From: Rhopalosiphum padi
Taxonomy: Eukaryota; Arthropoda; Insecta; Hemiptera; Aphididae
Assembly: GCF_020882245.1 (NCBI RefSeq)
Contig: NC_083598.1
Span: 38,291,858-38,355,857 of the forward strand
Direction of reading: 5' to 3'
Length of the DNA stretch: 64,000 bases
Below the pieces are notes generated by a model that had not been told where the DNA came from, ran no database searches, and saw nothing but the letters and a program-made list of their open reading frames with translations. This document shows positions 1-10,973 of the stretch, piece after piece. A program made the translations under genes and the position numbers. Position 1 is the first letter of the stretch. Every line of letters begins with the position of its first letter.

Positions 1-2080
1 CATCAACATCATTCGAGGAAAAACTAAAATGGTACAGCGAGAGTAGATACAAGAAACTTCTAATAAAAATAACTGTCATGACAAAAGCTATCACCAGAGA
101 ATATATAGAAACATTTTAAAACTTTAGTTACAAACACGGTACCTGGTTTAATTAAAAATATACTCGTTTTACTAGGTTAATCTTTTCATTATTCAATTAT
201 TGGCTGTTATAACTACAGAGCTTAACTTTTTTGGAAAAAACTTTTTGATGTCCATTAACAAAAATGAATCCGCAACGAACTTGACAAATGTTCTATATAA
301 ATCGCTAAATAGATAATATTATACTAAATATATTGTATATTTATTATAAATAAAAATAAAACTCAGCAGCTGATAAATATAAAATTGTATTATGTACAGT
401 TTTCTTATATTCACAGCATATATACGGTGATAATAATAATATTACCACATCAAAGCTTACACTCAAATCAAAAAATATGAAAACAAATTGTAATATTATT
501 TGTTTATATTAAATAATATGCTACGGTTAACTATAATATTTCAGTTATTTTCAGAATCGAAAAATATAGGTTAGTAAAAATGTTTTTAAATATTACTAAT
601 GGGCAATTTGTTTGAAGATTTCTCGTGCAACTTGCAGAGTCAGTGTTTTAATATTTAACTAAAAAATAAAAAAAATACTTTTCACTTAACGTAAATTTAC
701 TATTCCGCTTCAAAAAAACATATTATTGTGAATTTCGTTCGTCTATTTTTTTTTATAAAGAAAATATGAAATTTAATATTAAAAAAAATAGAACTGGATG
801 TGGCTGATTACGAGCAAATGCGTATTTTTTCCTATATGTTGGAAATAAATCATAAAAATAGTACCTATATAGGCCACAAAACAATATTGGGTTTTATTCT
901 TTAAAGCTTTAAGATTTGACACTTCATTGCTTTTTACAAATACAGTATACAAGTATTCGTATATAAGTATAATATTTATTATTATAGAAGTTTATGACAA
1001 TTATATATAAGTAGATTGCTAAACAACTTTTAGTATTTTTTTTTTTAATTTTATGAAAATTACATTTTTTAATAAGATATTTAAAGTTTTTGATTTCCAT
1101 TATTGATATGGACTTTTGTCTTCCACTTTATTTAAATATTAGATAAGTACTAAGTATATAATAATTAATAATTACATAATATATAATTAGGTAATTATTT
1201 TATTTTTTCTAATACCTATGCAGTTGAAAGTACCTATTACTAAAGATTGTATTATGTTATTGTCATAATTTCGTAATTTGAGCGATACCATTAAAATAAA
1301 AACTGTTTTTTTGCTTTATATAGGTTGTTATCAATTTATATTGACTAGATATACTGCTTTTAACTATGTTTAATTTCATACAATTAAATTAAAAGATACA
1401 ATTTTCCTATTAGTTAAAAAAGCTATTTCGCTAACATATTATAATTATTAATCCGAAAGAGATTTTTTAAAAAAAAAACGAAGGCATTAATTGAGATCAA
1501 ATAGACCTTTATTGATTTTTACATTAATGTATTATAACTGTGCATTAATACCATAATATCAATACCCTTCAAATATTTTCATACAACCTTTTATATATTG
1601 TGCGGTATTCAAATAGCTATAGACAATGAATTATGATGACACAACTGATACAAGTAAATATAAACAATTTATAATATTCCACTTTGTGTGTGACTTTACA
1701 GTTGTCAAATAATATTGACAAAAAGTGTGATATTCGTGTATATATTTTATCATTTTAACTAAACATACAGTTTTAATAATGTTTTATTAATGTACCATAT
1801 TGTTTAATAATTAATTATTTTAAACCGATTAATATTAGCTATTGTATTCGAAAAAAAGTTCAACGATATGCCGTGTAAAAGTTATTTTAAGCTCTTTAAT
1901 GCTTTTTTTCTTCGTACAAAGTATTTTCTGAAATATCACAGCATCGTAAAATCAATAGCTTCCTCTCTGTTCCACTTGAGACCTAAAATATCACTTTAAA
2001 ACTGTTAGTAGCATAAGGATGATAAGAGAAATACGGTTTTTTGTGAACATAGTATATTATTAATTGTACTATTAAACTCA
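1..2080. other. AT-rich non-coding sequence
   Basis: Dense short palindromes and A/T runs, with stops in all frames. I see no gene, splice-bounded exon or transposon end. Confidence 0.7.
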
Positions 2081-2917
2081 ATTAAAGTACTATAATATAA
2101 AAAGGGGGGGCGGGTAACTCAAAATAGATTAATTTTTTCAGTAGCTCTATACCTCGATCTATTATAATATCGTATTCGTAGATCACGCCACAGCTGTGTT
2201 TTCCGATCTCTTCTGTTTCAACGCCTTTATTATTATTAATGCTTTTTGTGCAAAAAACGCGAAAACAAGCCCCCTGTTCACGTGCATGGACGCTGCCAAC
2301 CCTCGGGACGAGTTTTTTGAAATCACGTAAAAAAAAAAAAAAACGGTAAAAATCTTCCAGTACATCGATTCTTGTGTGTGTGCGCGCGCGCGCTTGTATC
2401 AGACGCCGATCAATTTTTCGCAATCGTTGACAAGGGATGTTTTTCGAACGTTAAATAAAATAAAAATAGGGTAAAAAAAACCACCATAATACACAATATG
2501 TAGGTGTCCGCGTAATACTAAACTGCGCTATGGTCTTATTCTTTACGCGCGCATCGCCGGCGAATACACACCGTGTGTAACTAGGTCTTTTGTAAATCGA
2601 TACGAGCGTATAATATGTATATATTATATTCGAGAAGGGACGACGTCTATGTATAAAAAAAAAAAATATGTAAAAAAAACATGTCACCAGGAAAACGGTT
2701 CAATAGGTTCGTCGAAATCCTGTGATTTTTTTTTCTCTCTCTCGCGCGCGCACAATATAATATAATATTATAATATTATATTATATCATTATCATAATGA
2801 ACACGGCCGGTGATGTTGGCCGTTTTTGTTCGCGGCAGATGGGACCGACGACGGGAGGCGATGCGTACGCGCGGAGGCACTTATACGCTGCAAAGTCGTA
2901 GGTATACGCGCACACTA

Positions 2918-2920
<3 letters not shown>

Positions 2921-2957
<37 letters not shown>
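2921..2957 (+). repeat. (AC)n microsatellite
   Basis: An uninterrupted AC run of about 37 bases inside the CpG-rich island. It produces long TH or CV open frames that are not genes. Confidence 0.95.
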
Positions 2958-2960
<3 letters not shown>

Positions 2961-4113
2961 CGTCGTCCGCGTCTGAGATTACCGCGCAAAAATTGCACGT
3001 TTGGAAGAGACTGTCGAGAGATAAAAAAAAAAAAAAAAACGGAGCGTAATTTTTTTTATCACTAAACAATAATTACCGTCGTGTTATTATTATTCTATCG
3101 GCGGGACGCGGCGCACGTGTATCCGCGACACCTAATATAATAATTGATATCATATTGTATTGTCGTGTGCGGCTCCACGAGGCTTTTCGGAAGAGCCTCA
3201 CACCACCACCGCTCGTGACGACGTATAATAATATCATAATATTATACGCGTCTGCCGAGTACCTATTTTTTTACAATATCACATAATAGTATATGTATAT
3301 TACGCTTGTGAGTACTGCGATGGCGACGATTAAATGACGTGCGTATTGTCGCGGCGTTGGTTTTTTAACCGAAGGCACGTGCGCTGCGGCAGCGACCACT
3401 TCCGGTCGACATCCGACGACGACGACGACAATAATTAAACGGCGTTTATACGCGTCGACGACGGGGTCGGCGCGCGCGTGTCTCGGTCACGTGTCCGCCC
3501 GCGTAAACAATCCGTTAACAAGTGGCCCGTGCGCCTATAATCTTATAATATATTGATTGTGTAATGTACGCGTATTAGTGACAGCGGTGGTGGTGGTGGT
3601 GGCGCTCTTCGTATAGAATATTATGTGTACATACATAACACTTAATACATATTTTATATTATTTACAGTATATTATTGTATAACTATCGCATTGTATTAT
3701 TGCGACGCGACAGTCGCCGTAGGTACTCGTGTCGCAGTGGCCCCAACACTTTGGCACGCGTCTTTTACGCGGCGGCTTTTTTTTTAAACGAATTTCCCGA
3801 CACGTTTTTTTATTCGACCTTTTTTTTACGCACTACACATTTGCCCGACGTACTCAAGCCACGATAATCTATATAGGTGCCCGTCCATCACACGTAATCG
3901 TAATAATAATAAATTATATGATATTATTTATGGCATCACGCGCGCGCCGGTCGAGTACGCGATCCGAACAATGACAGTGCACGCGGCGGCGTCCTTATGC
4001 ATTCGTGGACGTGTGATATCGATAATACGATGATATAATACCAGTGTGTGTAATACGTACACTATATTATAATATTAAGTTCGTGTATTTTACATGATGT
4101 GTATTATGATGTA

Positions 4114-4130
4114 TGTGTGTGTGTGTGTGT
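4114..4130 (+). repeat. (GT)n microsatellite
   Basis: A short GT run at the right edge of the CpG-rich island. Confidence 0.9.
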
Positions 4131-4180
4131 TTGTAACAAAATCGTTTTCCGTGCGAGTTCCCGCGGTATTTATCCGCGAC

Positions 4181-5770
4181 GACAGCGAATGGATTAATAA
4201 AATAGTTATAAATGGTTACCAGCTATAACCACCTATACTCAACAGTATTAATTTTAATCCACGGCCCGGCACCCACGTAAAGTTTCTTAATTAATTTCAC
4301 GCTTGCAAATAATTGTTCCGAAGTGCTTTTTCAAAGTAGGAGATAAAATATTTCTCAGTTTGTTGGCCAAAATCGTTCTTGCTAACAGTACACCTATATA
4401 TATATAGGTATAGGTAAACCGACGGAGTAACGAATGCGGACTATTGCTCAGCGTGTTATAATATTATTATCTTACCACGATTCCGTCGGGATTTCGATTC
4501 CATACAGCGTACACAATTTTAATTGAAAAATTGTACACGAGATATTAATAAAATAAAAATAATAGTTATTAAACTGTTCACATACAGCACAAAAAAGACG
4601 AATCTCTCTCATTTAAACACGCCGTGTTGACATTAACGATATTTGCAACGTTTTTGTAATGTTATATGTAGTTTCAAAGGTCCCAAATATTATATCTAAC
4701 TATGTATTGATTTAGATTTAGACTTATTGCAAATACTATTGTCAATTATAACAACGCAAGAATGATAATTTGTTGTAAATTTCTTATTTTGACACACCGC
4801 TCTCGGAAAACGATGGGTGACACGGACCGGAAATGGTGAAGCTTTTTAATGTACAAATATATTTCTATGTAGACTTGTTGATGGCTATGACGTCGCGAAA
4901 ACGGTCTGACGAAAAATGAATATCAACGCGGACACAGGACTGCAGAGGAAATTACCAGAGAATGCAAACTAACCGACGACGGGAAAATCATCGCAGTTAC
5001 CCTCTCGCAAATAATAAACCGCAATAATTTCCGCCATCCGTCCGCGAGTCTGATGAACATGCGTCCGTCATCCCGTTCGATCACTTCGTCGTCGTCCGTG
5101 AGTGCGAGTCAATAGTTTAGTGTCTGATGTGTCGCTCGATATGTGGACTACGGAGTTTCTATGTATGCATAGAATACTATATTAATAATGAATTTAGTAT
5201 TTTATATGGTACCGACAATTTCTAACGACATACCCGTCAGCAGTCATTATATAATGTAGAACAGCACGACATACGATACATGCTTCGATTCGAACTACAG
5301 CGACATCGACACCAGTGTTGAATTCAGATAAATTTTTTGGGCAGCACACCTGTTTTTTTCATCGGTTATAGATTTTTAGAACGTTTGTCATACAAAACAT
5401 AGCGTTATATCATATAGGTATAAGTATTTTGTTTTAAAATGTTATTTATTTTTTTAAATACGATAAATCTAGTAATCTAATAAATCTAACTTTTTTTTTC
5501 TCGCATCGATTGTCATTTCGATAAACCGCCCTTAAATGAGTCTTCTTCGTTCTAGACACTTGTTTCCGTACAATAATGTCAATAATCCAACATGTTTTGT
5601 ACCGAATTTGGAAGTTAGTAGGAATACTTTATTGAAACATTGAGAAAAATGAATTACCTACGTTTATATTTTATTGAAGACAATTTATGAGTTCTATGTA
5701 ATTAGCGCATTGGTAATATTAATAAATTATGTTAAAAAATCTAACGAGTATTATACATTATAAATATATA
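4181..5770. other. Non-coding sequence left of the Ginger element
   Basis: AT-rich with a moderately CpG-rich stretch at about 4790-5110. No gene seen. Confidence 0.6.
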
Positions 5771-5774
5771 TATA

Positions 5775-5837
5775 TGTTACGGTAAATGATGTTAAATGGA
5801 AATTAACGTAATTCACCGGTTATTAACGTTATTTACC
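5775..5837 (+). repeat. Left terminal inverted repeat of the Ginger element
   Basis: This 63-bp repeat starts TGTTACGGTAAATGATGTTA and ends TAACGTTATTTACC. It pairs with 7576-7639 in inverted orientation with four substitutions and one single-base gap. It contains the palindromic core AACGTT. Confidence 0.88.
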
Positions 5838-5933
5838 AAATACACAGGTAATTATCGTTATAAACCGGATAATCACATTAATGACCAAATACACAGGTAA
5901 TTGTTGTTATAGACCAGATATGCACGTGAATCT
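5836..5933 (+). repeat. Subterminal tandem repeat (two copies, 49-bp period) inside the left Ginger end
   Basis: CCAAATACACAGGTAATT occurs at 5836 and again exactly at 5885, each followed by a similar (TATCGTTATAAACCGG / GTTGTTATAGACCAG) segment. Subterminal repeats of this kind often serve as extra transposase-binding sites; that role is inferred here. Confidence 0.75.
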
Positions 5934-6014
5934 CAAATACCTACTACAAAATAGGTATTTTTAAAAATAGAAAAAATGCTTTATTATTTAAAATGCTTTT
6001 TTAAATATTAATAA

Positions 6015-6020
6015 TTTATT
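6015..6020 (-). terminator. Polyadenylation signal AATAAA of the Ginger transposase
   Basis: TTTATT on the plus strand reads AATAAA on the minus strand, 20 bases beyond the transposase TAA at 6041-6043. This is a consistent position for 3'-end formation inside the element. Confidence 0.5.
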
Positions 6021-6040
6021 GTTAAATAATTAAAAAATAT

Positions 6041-7244
6041 TTAAGTACCAAGTTCCGAATTTTTTTCTACGATTTCTATGATTTCATTTCCGATTTCGTC
6101 TTCTTCGGTGATTGGTTCATTGGTTATTTTTTCTAAATCTTCTTCCGTAATGACCTCTTTTATTTCATCGTTTGGAAGATTAGACGACATTAAACCAATT
6201 CTAGCCGTGCAGCCAAACATCGCTTCATATGGCGTTCTACCTATGCCTAATATGTAAATAATTAACATTAAAAAAAAACAATTTTTATTAACTATTAATA
6301 AAAATAAGTTAAATGTTAATAGTACCTGAATGAAAAGCTCTATTTTTTTTAAACTGAATAAATCTTAATGCCGATGGCCAATCGGAACTATTATTATCAC
6401 CCATCCAAGCAGCTAGCATTTCTTGGACGTCTCTATTGGCTCGTTCAACTGACCCCTGACTTTGACTATGTCTTGGCTTTCCGTGAACGATTTTGACTTC
6501 ATTCCACATTATATGAAGTTCATTAATCACCGAATTAACGAATTCTCTCCCGTTATCGGATTGCAATATTGCAGGTGCCCCAAATAACGTATAAATATCG
6601 ATAAGATTATAAGCGATTTCTTCAGCGCGTTTTGATTTTAAGGGTTTCAATATTACGTACTTAGTCAAATGATCCTGGTAATTCATTATGAAACGATAGT
6701 CATTATAATGTTGAGATTGCATGTCTATAAGGTCAACTTGTGCCCGTGAGTTGAAAGTTGACTCTAAAATTGGTTTAGATACTAATCCTCTTCTTGGGTG
6801 CACTGCTTTTTTCTGACATTGAACACATAATTTTAAATAAACCATAACTGTTTCGTTTGTTATATTGCAATATTTATTTTTCAGTTCTGTCATCATACGA
6901 TTTCGTCCTCCGTGGCCGATGGCAGAATGTGTTTCGTGAAGAATATCAAACAGTTCGTCAATCTTAACGTAATACAATACAACATTTTTTTCGTCTACTG
7001 GTCTAATAAGACGTTCTTTTCCATTTATTTTTAAAATATCGTACTTACGTACTACACGATAGTCCTTCATTGTTTTAGCTTCACCGACAGTTTTTAAACA
7101 CATTTTTGATTTTTTAACTTGTTCAATAACATCATTGTAGTCTTTAGTAGACAAAAATGAGTTATTATCATCTCGTTTGCTCGTGAGAATATTTTTCAGT
7201 TTTTCGTTGAAAGTTGTGCGAACAGTTTGAATATCGATAGCCAT
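6041..7244 (-). CDS. Ginger transposase (integrase-like, KRAB-A domain-containing protein 2-like), one intron
   Basis: The gene is split as complement(6041-6246, 6326-7244) and encodes 374 residues if it starts at the MAIDIQ methionine; an in-frame ATG at 7280 would add 12. The order is an N-terminal region (1-100), an HHCC zinc module (H106, H111, C140, C143, with H103 nearby), then an rve-type integrase core. Catalytic candidates are D171 in QVDLID, D230 in LQSDNGREF and E267 in GSVERANRD, with 36 residues between the last two. The phase-1 intron at 6247-6325 (GTACTA...TTAG) splits a glycine codon; removing it joins FHSG to IGRTPYEAMFG, a typical integrase C-terminal continuation. An AATAAA lies 20 bases past the TAA. 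The gypsy-integrase-like core, HHCC module and TIR context match Ginger transposases and the KRBA2-like proteins annotated in many animal genomes. No frameshift or premature stop is visible. Confidence 0.87.
6247..6325 (-). other. 79-bp intron in the Ginger transposase
   Basis: Read on the minus strand, the intron starts GTACTATTAAC after TTCAG and ends TTACATATTAG before GCATAGG. It is AT-rich with a T-run before the acceptor. Removing it keeps the frame and joins two segments of recognisable integrase sequence. Read through without splicing, the frame stops within the intron. Confidence 0.8.
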
Positions 7245-7575
7245 TTTAAATAAGTGGTAAATACGACGACAGTTGTACACATACTAAAGTAATAATCTAT
7301 ATAAATTTTCGTTACGTATGATATTTTCAAATGTAATCTCCACGGCTATACCGATGTTATAATATGTATAGTAATTGTATACTGTATAGGCCCAGTGTCC
7401 ACCTTATCTGTGGCCGATAAAGAGTTATTGATTTACCCAATTAGTACCACAATTAGTTTAGCGATCACTTTATCATTGCTCGTTGGACATTATTTTAAAA
7501 TAAAATTAACATTTCCCAAATCATACGGTTATTAACGTTATTCACTAGAAAATAACGATAATTCCCACATTCGTA

Positions 7576-7639
7576 GGTAAATAACGTAAATAACCGGCGA
7601 ATAACGTTAATTTCCGATGTAACATCATTTACCGTAACA
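7576..7639 (-). repeat. Right terminal inverted repeat of the Ginger element
   Basis: This 64-bp inverted partner of 5775-5837 ends ACATCATTTACCGTAACA. Just inside it (about 7520-7575) lie further copies of the AACGTTATT / ATAACGATAAT motif, so the subterminal region is repetitive on this side too. Confidence 0.88.
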
Positions 7640-7643
7640 TATA

Positions 7644-10429
7644 TATTGTTGACAGTTGTATTTGCCAGGGGGTGGTGAATGAAATGCAAGGGAGCCTTTT
7701 ATAGTTTATACCCCTCGCCAATGGAGTATATCAAGATTCAACACTAAATTCGAGACGGGTTACTCCGTCACCAAAAACACGTCATATCGGTTTCCGTGTT
7801 TCACTTCGTGCCGTCACTGATTAATTTTTATTACATACAGCACGTCGTTCGAAATCCATTACACGATTTCTGGAATCCTCGTGCTACGTCTCGCATCAGT
7901 TATCAGTGAATAAAGGTTATTATGATTAGAGAACTATAATAACCGAGACTATATGATATTATCACAATATTATGTAAACACATACAACATCTATCGGCTA
8001 TACATCGATAGTGTTATAGAATAATTATATATTATTTTGATAAACCAATTATTATCACATCAAGACGAATAATAAAAACAACGTTTTTGGCACAATTTAT
8101 AAAACACTGTAGACAATAATTCAAATGTAACAACTTAAACAATTGGAGGTATAAGCTTCACATTACATATATTTATTAGCCGAAAACTTTTTTTTTTAAT
8201 TATTATTTTAGCACCCCATTTCTGCATTAAATTTCTAATTACATCAAAAAAGAATGTAAAAATTATTCGCCAATAAACACATTCATTTTTGTACGGTAAT
8301 AATGATGTCGTTGCCTATTATTTTAGTAAATGTAATTTTAAAACGTATGCGATGTAATAGTAATAATATTGATGTCAATTCCTAGGTATTTTTTTTTCCT
8401 ATCTGGGTTACGACGTGCCACGAATAATCGTTCGCTGATGCTGCAGGTCTCAGCCGAGCTATTTCTTCCGCGCGACGAAACGGTCTCTCTTTGCACAATA
8501 TTGATGGGTAATATATTTTTATTTCTATTGTTGTATACCATATTATTATTGTGTACATACAATATGACACAAGGCAGCTACCTTTTTATGTTTACCGACT
8601 AGGTAGGTACCTACATAGATATAGTTCGTATAAAATAGGTGGGGATACCTCTATTCCTTGTTTAATACTACAGCGATTCCATCGAAATGATTAACGAGCA
8701 ACACCGTGCGTTCTACATTGTGCGCATGAACGTTTATATTAGACAGTTTTATAAATTACGAATATGTGTGTTATAACGTGGGATTTACGTCATTGCCAGG
8801 ACGCCAATAATAATAATAATAATAATAATATACGAAATATGAATATTAATTTCTCGGAAAATAACTCGCTTTGAAATCGTCTACCTTCCCAAAGCCGCAG
8901 TGACGTTTTTGATTCTAAGCCCGGCGTGTGAAAAGCATGTTGTGTGAAGGAAAAACCACGTTTGCCGCGATAATTAATGTTTCGCCACATCGAGAATGGT
9001 ATTATTTAAAGTATTTTTCCGAGCTTGGTTTCTTGTAACACCACCGTTCTACATCAATCAAATATCAAATAAACCTATGTAATAATTATGCATTTCCGTC
9101 TTTATTCAATTTACACAATAGTAATAGTACAATAGTCTTGCATACGCTCTAGACATATAGGTACAATAATTCGGTTTAGTATACTCGTATTGTTTTTGTT
9201 AACTTTAGACTTTTGTGCTTCGATAGACTAATAGGTATATGTAGTCTGCGTCTCTGCGAAGACGACGTTTAATTCAATAATGTATTATTGTTTTTATGTT
9301 AAATAAATATTAATTAAAATACGCGCAGACATCACTTTGACTCGACGATTGATCCCCAGTAAATTATGTACTCGTATACTTCTACTATTATAATATCTCC
9401 TCGTCGTAACATCATACCGTCGTAACAATAATTAGAGCCGTCCCAAAAATGTGTGCTTAGTAAGCACTGAGATAAACTATTACGAGGGCCCTATAATCGT
9501 CGGAACACGATGTGATAAAAAAAATTATATAGATTTATAAATTGTTAGCAAATTTGACCAACCAAAGTCATTCAAGCTAATTATATCGATGGTAATGTAA
9601 CTATTGTAACTTATAGTCTTCCGAATTGAAATAATAACACTCTGACAACTATAATGTGAGTACAATATTAAACAATGAACAAATAATCATGAAAACGTTA
9701 CATTCAATAAATATTAAGTAATAACGAATAACAGAAGTCACCGCCCGATTTTGTTGTGTTACGTCAATAACGAATTTCTAAGAAGAAATGTAGGTATTTT
9801 ATCATTAATCTCCGCAGTCCGACACCATAAGAATAATAAATGACGATTGTTATCATTTTAATATAACCGAAAACTTAGCCTGTTTAATATTTATATAATT
9901 TTAATTACAAGCTACAAAAACAAAATAAAATAATTTATTAAAATTTCATAAAGAAAAATGTTTTAGAAATAGTAGGCCCTAGGTTAGGTTACGATGGGTA
10001 ACGCCGAATTGACTTAATTTATTGTATCTATTATTATTATCATCATCTGAGTAACAAGTCGACACTTTTATCAAAAAATGTTCAACGAGCCTTTAGCAAT
10101 GTTCGTAAAATGGGGCCTCGAATAAAATGGCCCCGTTGTCACCCCCCTGAACGACCCTACCTGCAATAGCGCGTTCATAGTAATGGACTTAATATAACCG
10201 TTTTATAGGAGTATAAATTGTATCACGGTCTTACGAAGCGTTCAAAATAATATTTTATCAATTTATCATGTTTGCATCAGGTGTGTTGAAGTTAAGTATA
10301 CGGTACACGTGTATAATATTATTATTATAACATTTATAACCATCGTCCCGTCCGGCTGAAATATAATTTACCGAAGTCGGTGAAAGTATATATATTTTAA
10401 ATTATTTTCGCTGACCTTCGTGCAGTACG
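7644..10429. other. Non-coding sequence right of the Ginger element
   Basis: Mostly AT-rich. The segment 8400-8510 is open on both strands and follows a GCTGCAG acceptor-like site, but it has no consistent exon pair. No gene supported. Confidence 0.6.
8806..8830 (+). repeat. (AAT)n microsatellite
   Basis: About eight AAT units. Confidence 0.9.
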
Positions 10430-10840
10430 AATTTAGTGACTCGCGGTTTATTTTATCTTCCTCTCTATATTTTTAGATCATCGATCGGTGTTATATATGG
10501 AACGATGCTCCACAATCGCGTCCGTCGTAAAACTGCAACACGCTCAAACGGCATCGCACATAACAATCGCAACGTGAATACTATTATAATATTATACGAC
10601 GTGATTATTACTGTTGCTGTCTCTCTATTCACGCATAATAAATATATACATGTATATATAATATAATATATAAGGGGCAAATAATAAACCGGCATCGAAT
10701 AAAACAAAATGTATTGTACGGGGGAGGTCGGCGGTGGCTGTGCCCAGACACAACGCGATACGTCATGGTGTTAAGTACACAAGGGGTGTGGGGGGAGACA
10801 CACAAAAAAGCAGTCCACCCCTTACATATTTCACGATAAT

Positions 10841-10973
10841 AATAATAATCGTAATAATAATAATAGAAATAATAAATGTGCAGGTCCCGCAAACTCATGA
10901 TTTGCTCGCGGGGCCGCGATACATATATATATATACGTATTCGTATATTATTATTATTATTATTATTATATGT
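10841..10973 (+). repeat. ATA/TTA compound microsatellite region
   Basis: Several AAT and TAT runs, with an ATATATAT tract at about 10922 and a (TTA)n tract at about 10948-10970, lie either side of the GC-rich segment GCTCGCGGGGCCGCG. The overlapping open frames here are rich in I, Y and N and are products of the repeats. Confidence 0.8.

Larger units (their letters stand above)
2380..4180. other. CpG-rich island without a supported gene
   Basis: CG dinucleotides are frequent (GCGCGCGCGC near 2387, CGACGACGACGAC near 3415, GTCGGCGCGCGCG near 3466), in sharp contrast to the flanks. Open frames here come from microsatellites and show no domains. It may be a promoter or regulatory island, or a 5' non-coding exon. 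Confidence 0.5.
5775..7639 (-). mobile_element. Ginger-type cut-and-paste DNA transposon, apparently complete
   Basis: The 1865-bp element begins TGTTACGGTAAATGATGTTA and ends with its reverse complement, giving the TGT...ACA ends known for Ginger elements. It is flanked on both sides by the 4-bp direct repeat TATA (5771-5774 and 7640-7643), the expected Ginger target duplication, although TATA is also the local background sequence. Terminal inverted repeats of 63/64 bp match with four substitutions and one gap. The single gene inside is an integrase-like transposase on the minus strand with an intact D-D-E core. Little repeat divergence and an open reading frame suggest a fairly recent insertion. 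A Ty3/gypsy remnant is unlikely because there are no LTRs, reverse transcriptase or protease, and because the termini are inverted rather than direct. Confidence 0.88.

Noticed and set aside
2810..3069. Overlapping open frames of about 60-80 codons on both strands
   Set aside because: They are translations of the (AC)n microsatellite and poly-A runs (TH or CV repeats), with no domain or splice support.
6041..7280. Ty3/gypsy retrotransposon remnant as explanation of the integrase
   Set aside because: There are no direct LTRs, protease, reverse transcriptase or RNase H; inverted termini and 4-bp duplications fit a Ginger DNA transposon.
8360..8602. Open frames on both strands after a GCTGCAG acceptor-like site
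   Set aside because: Possible donor GG|GTAATA is weak, no partner exon was found, and frames on both strands are equally open.
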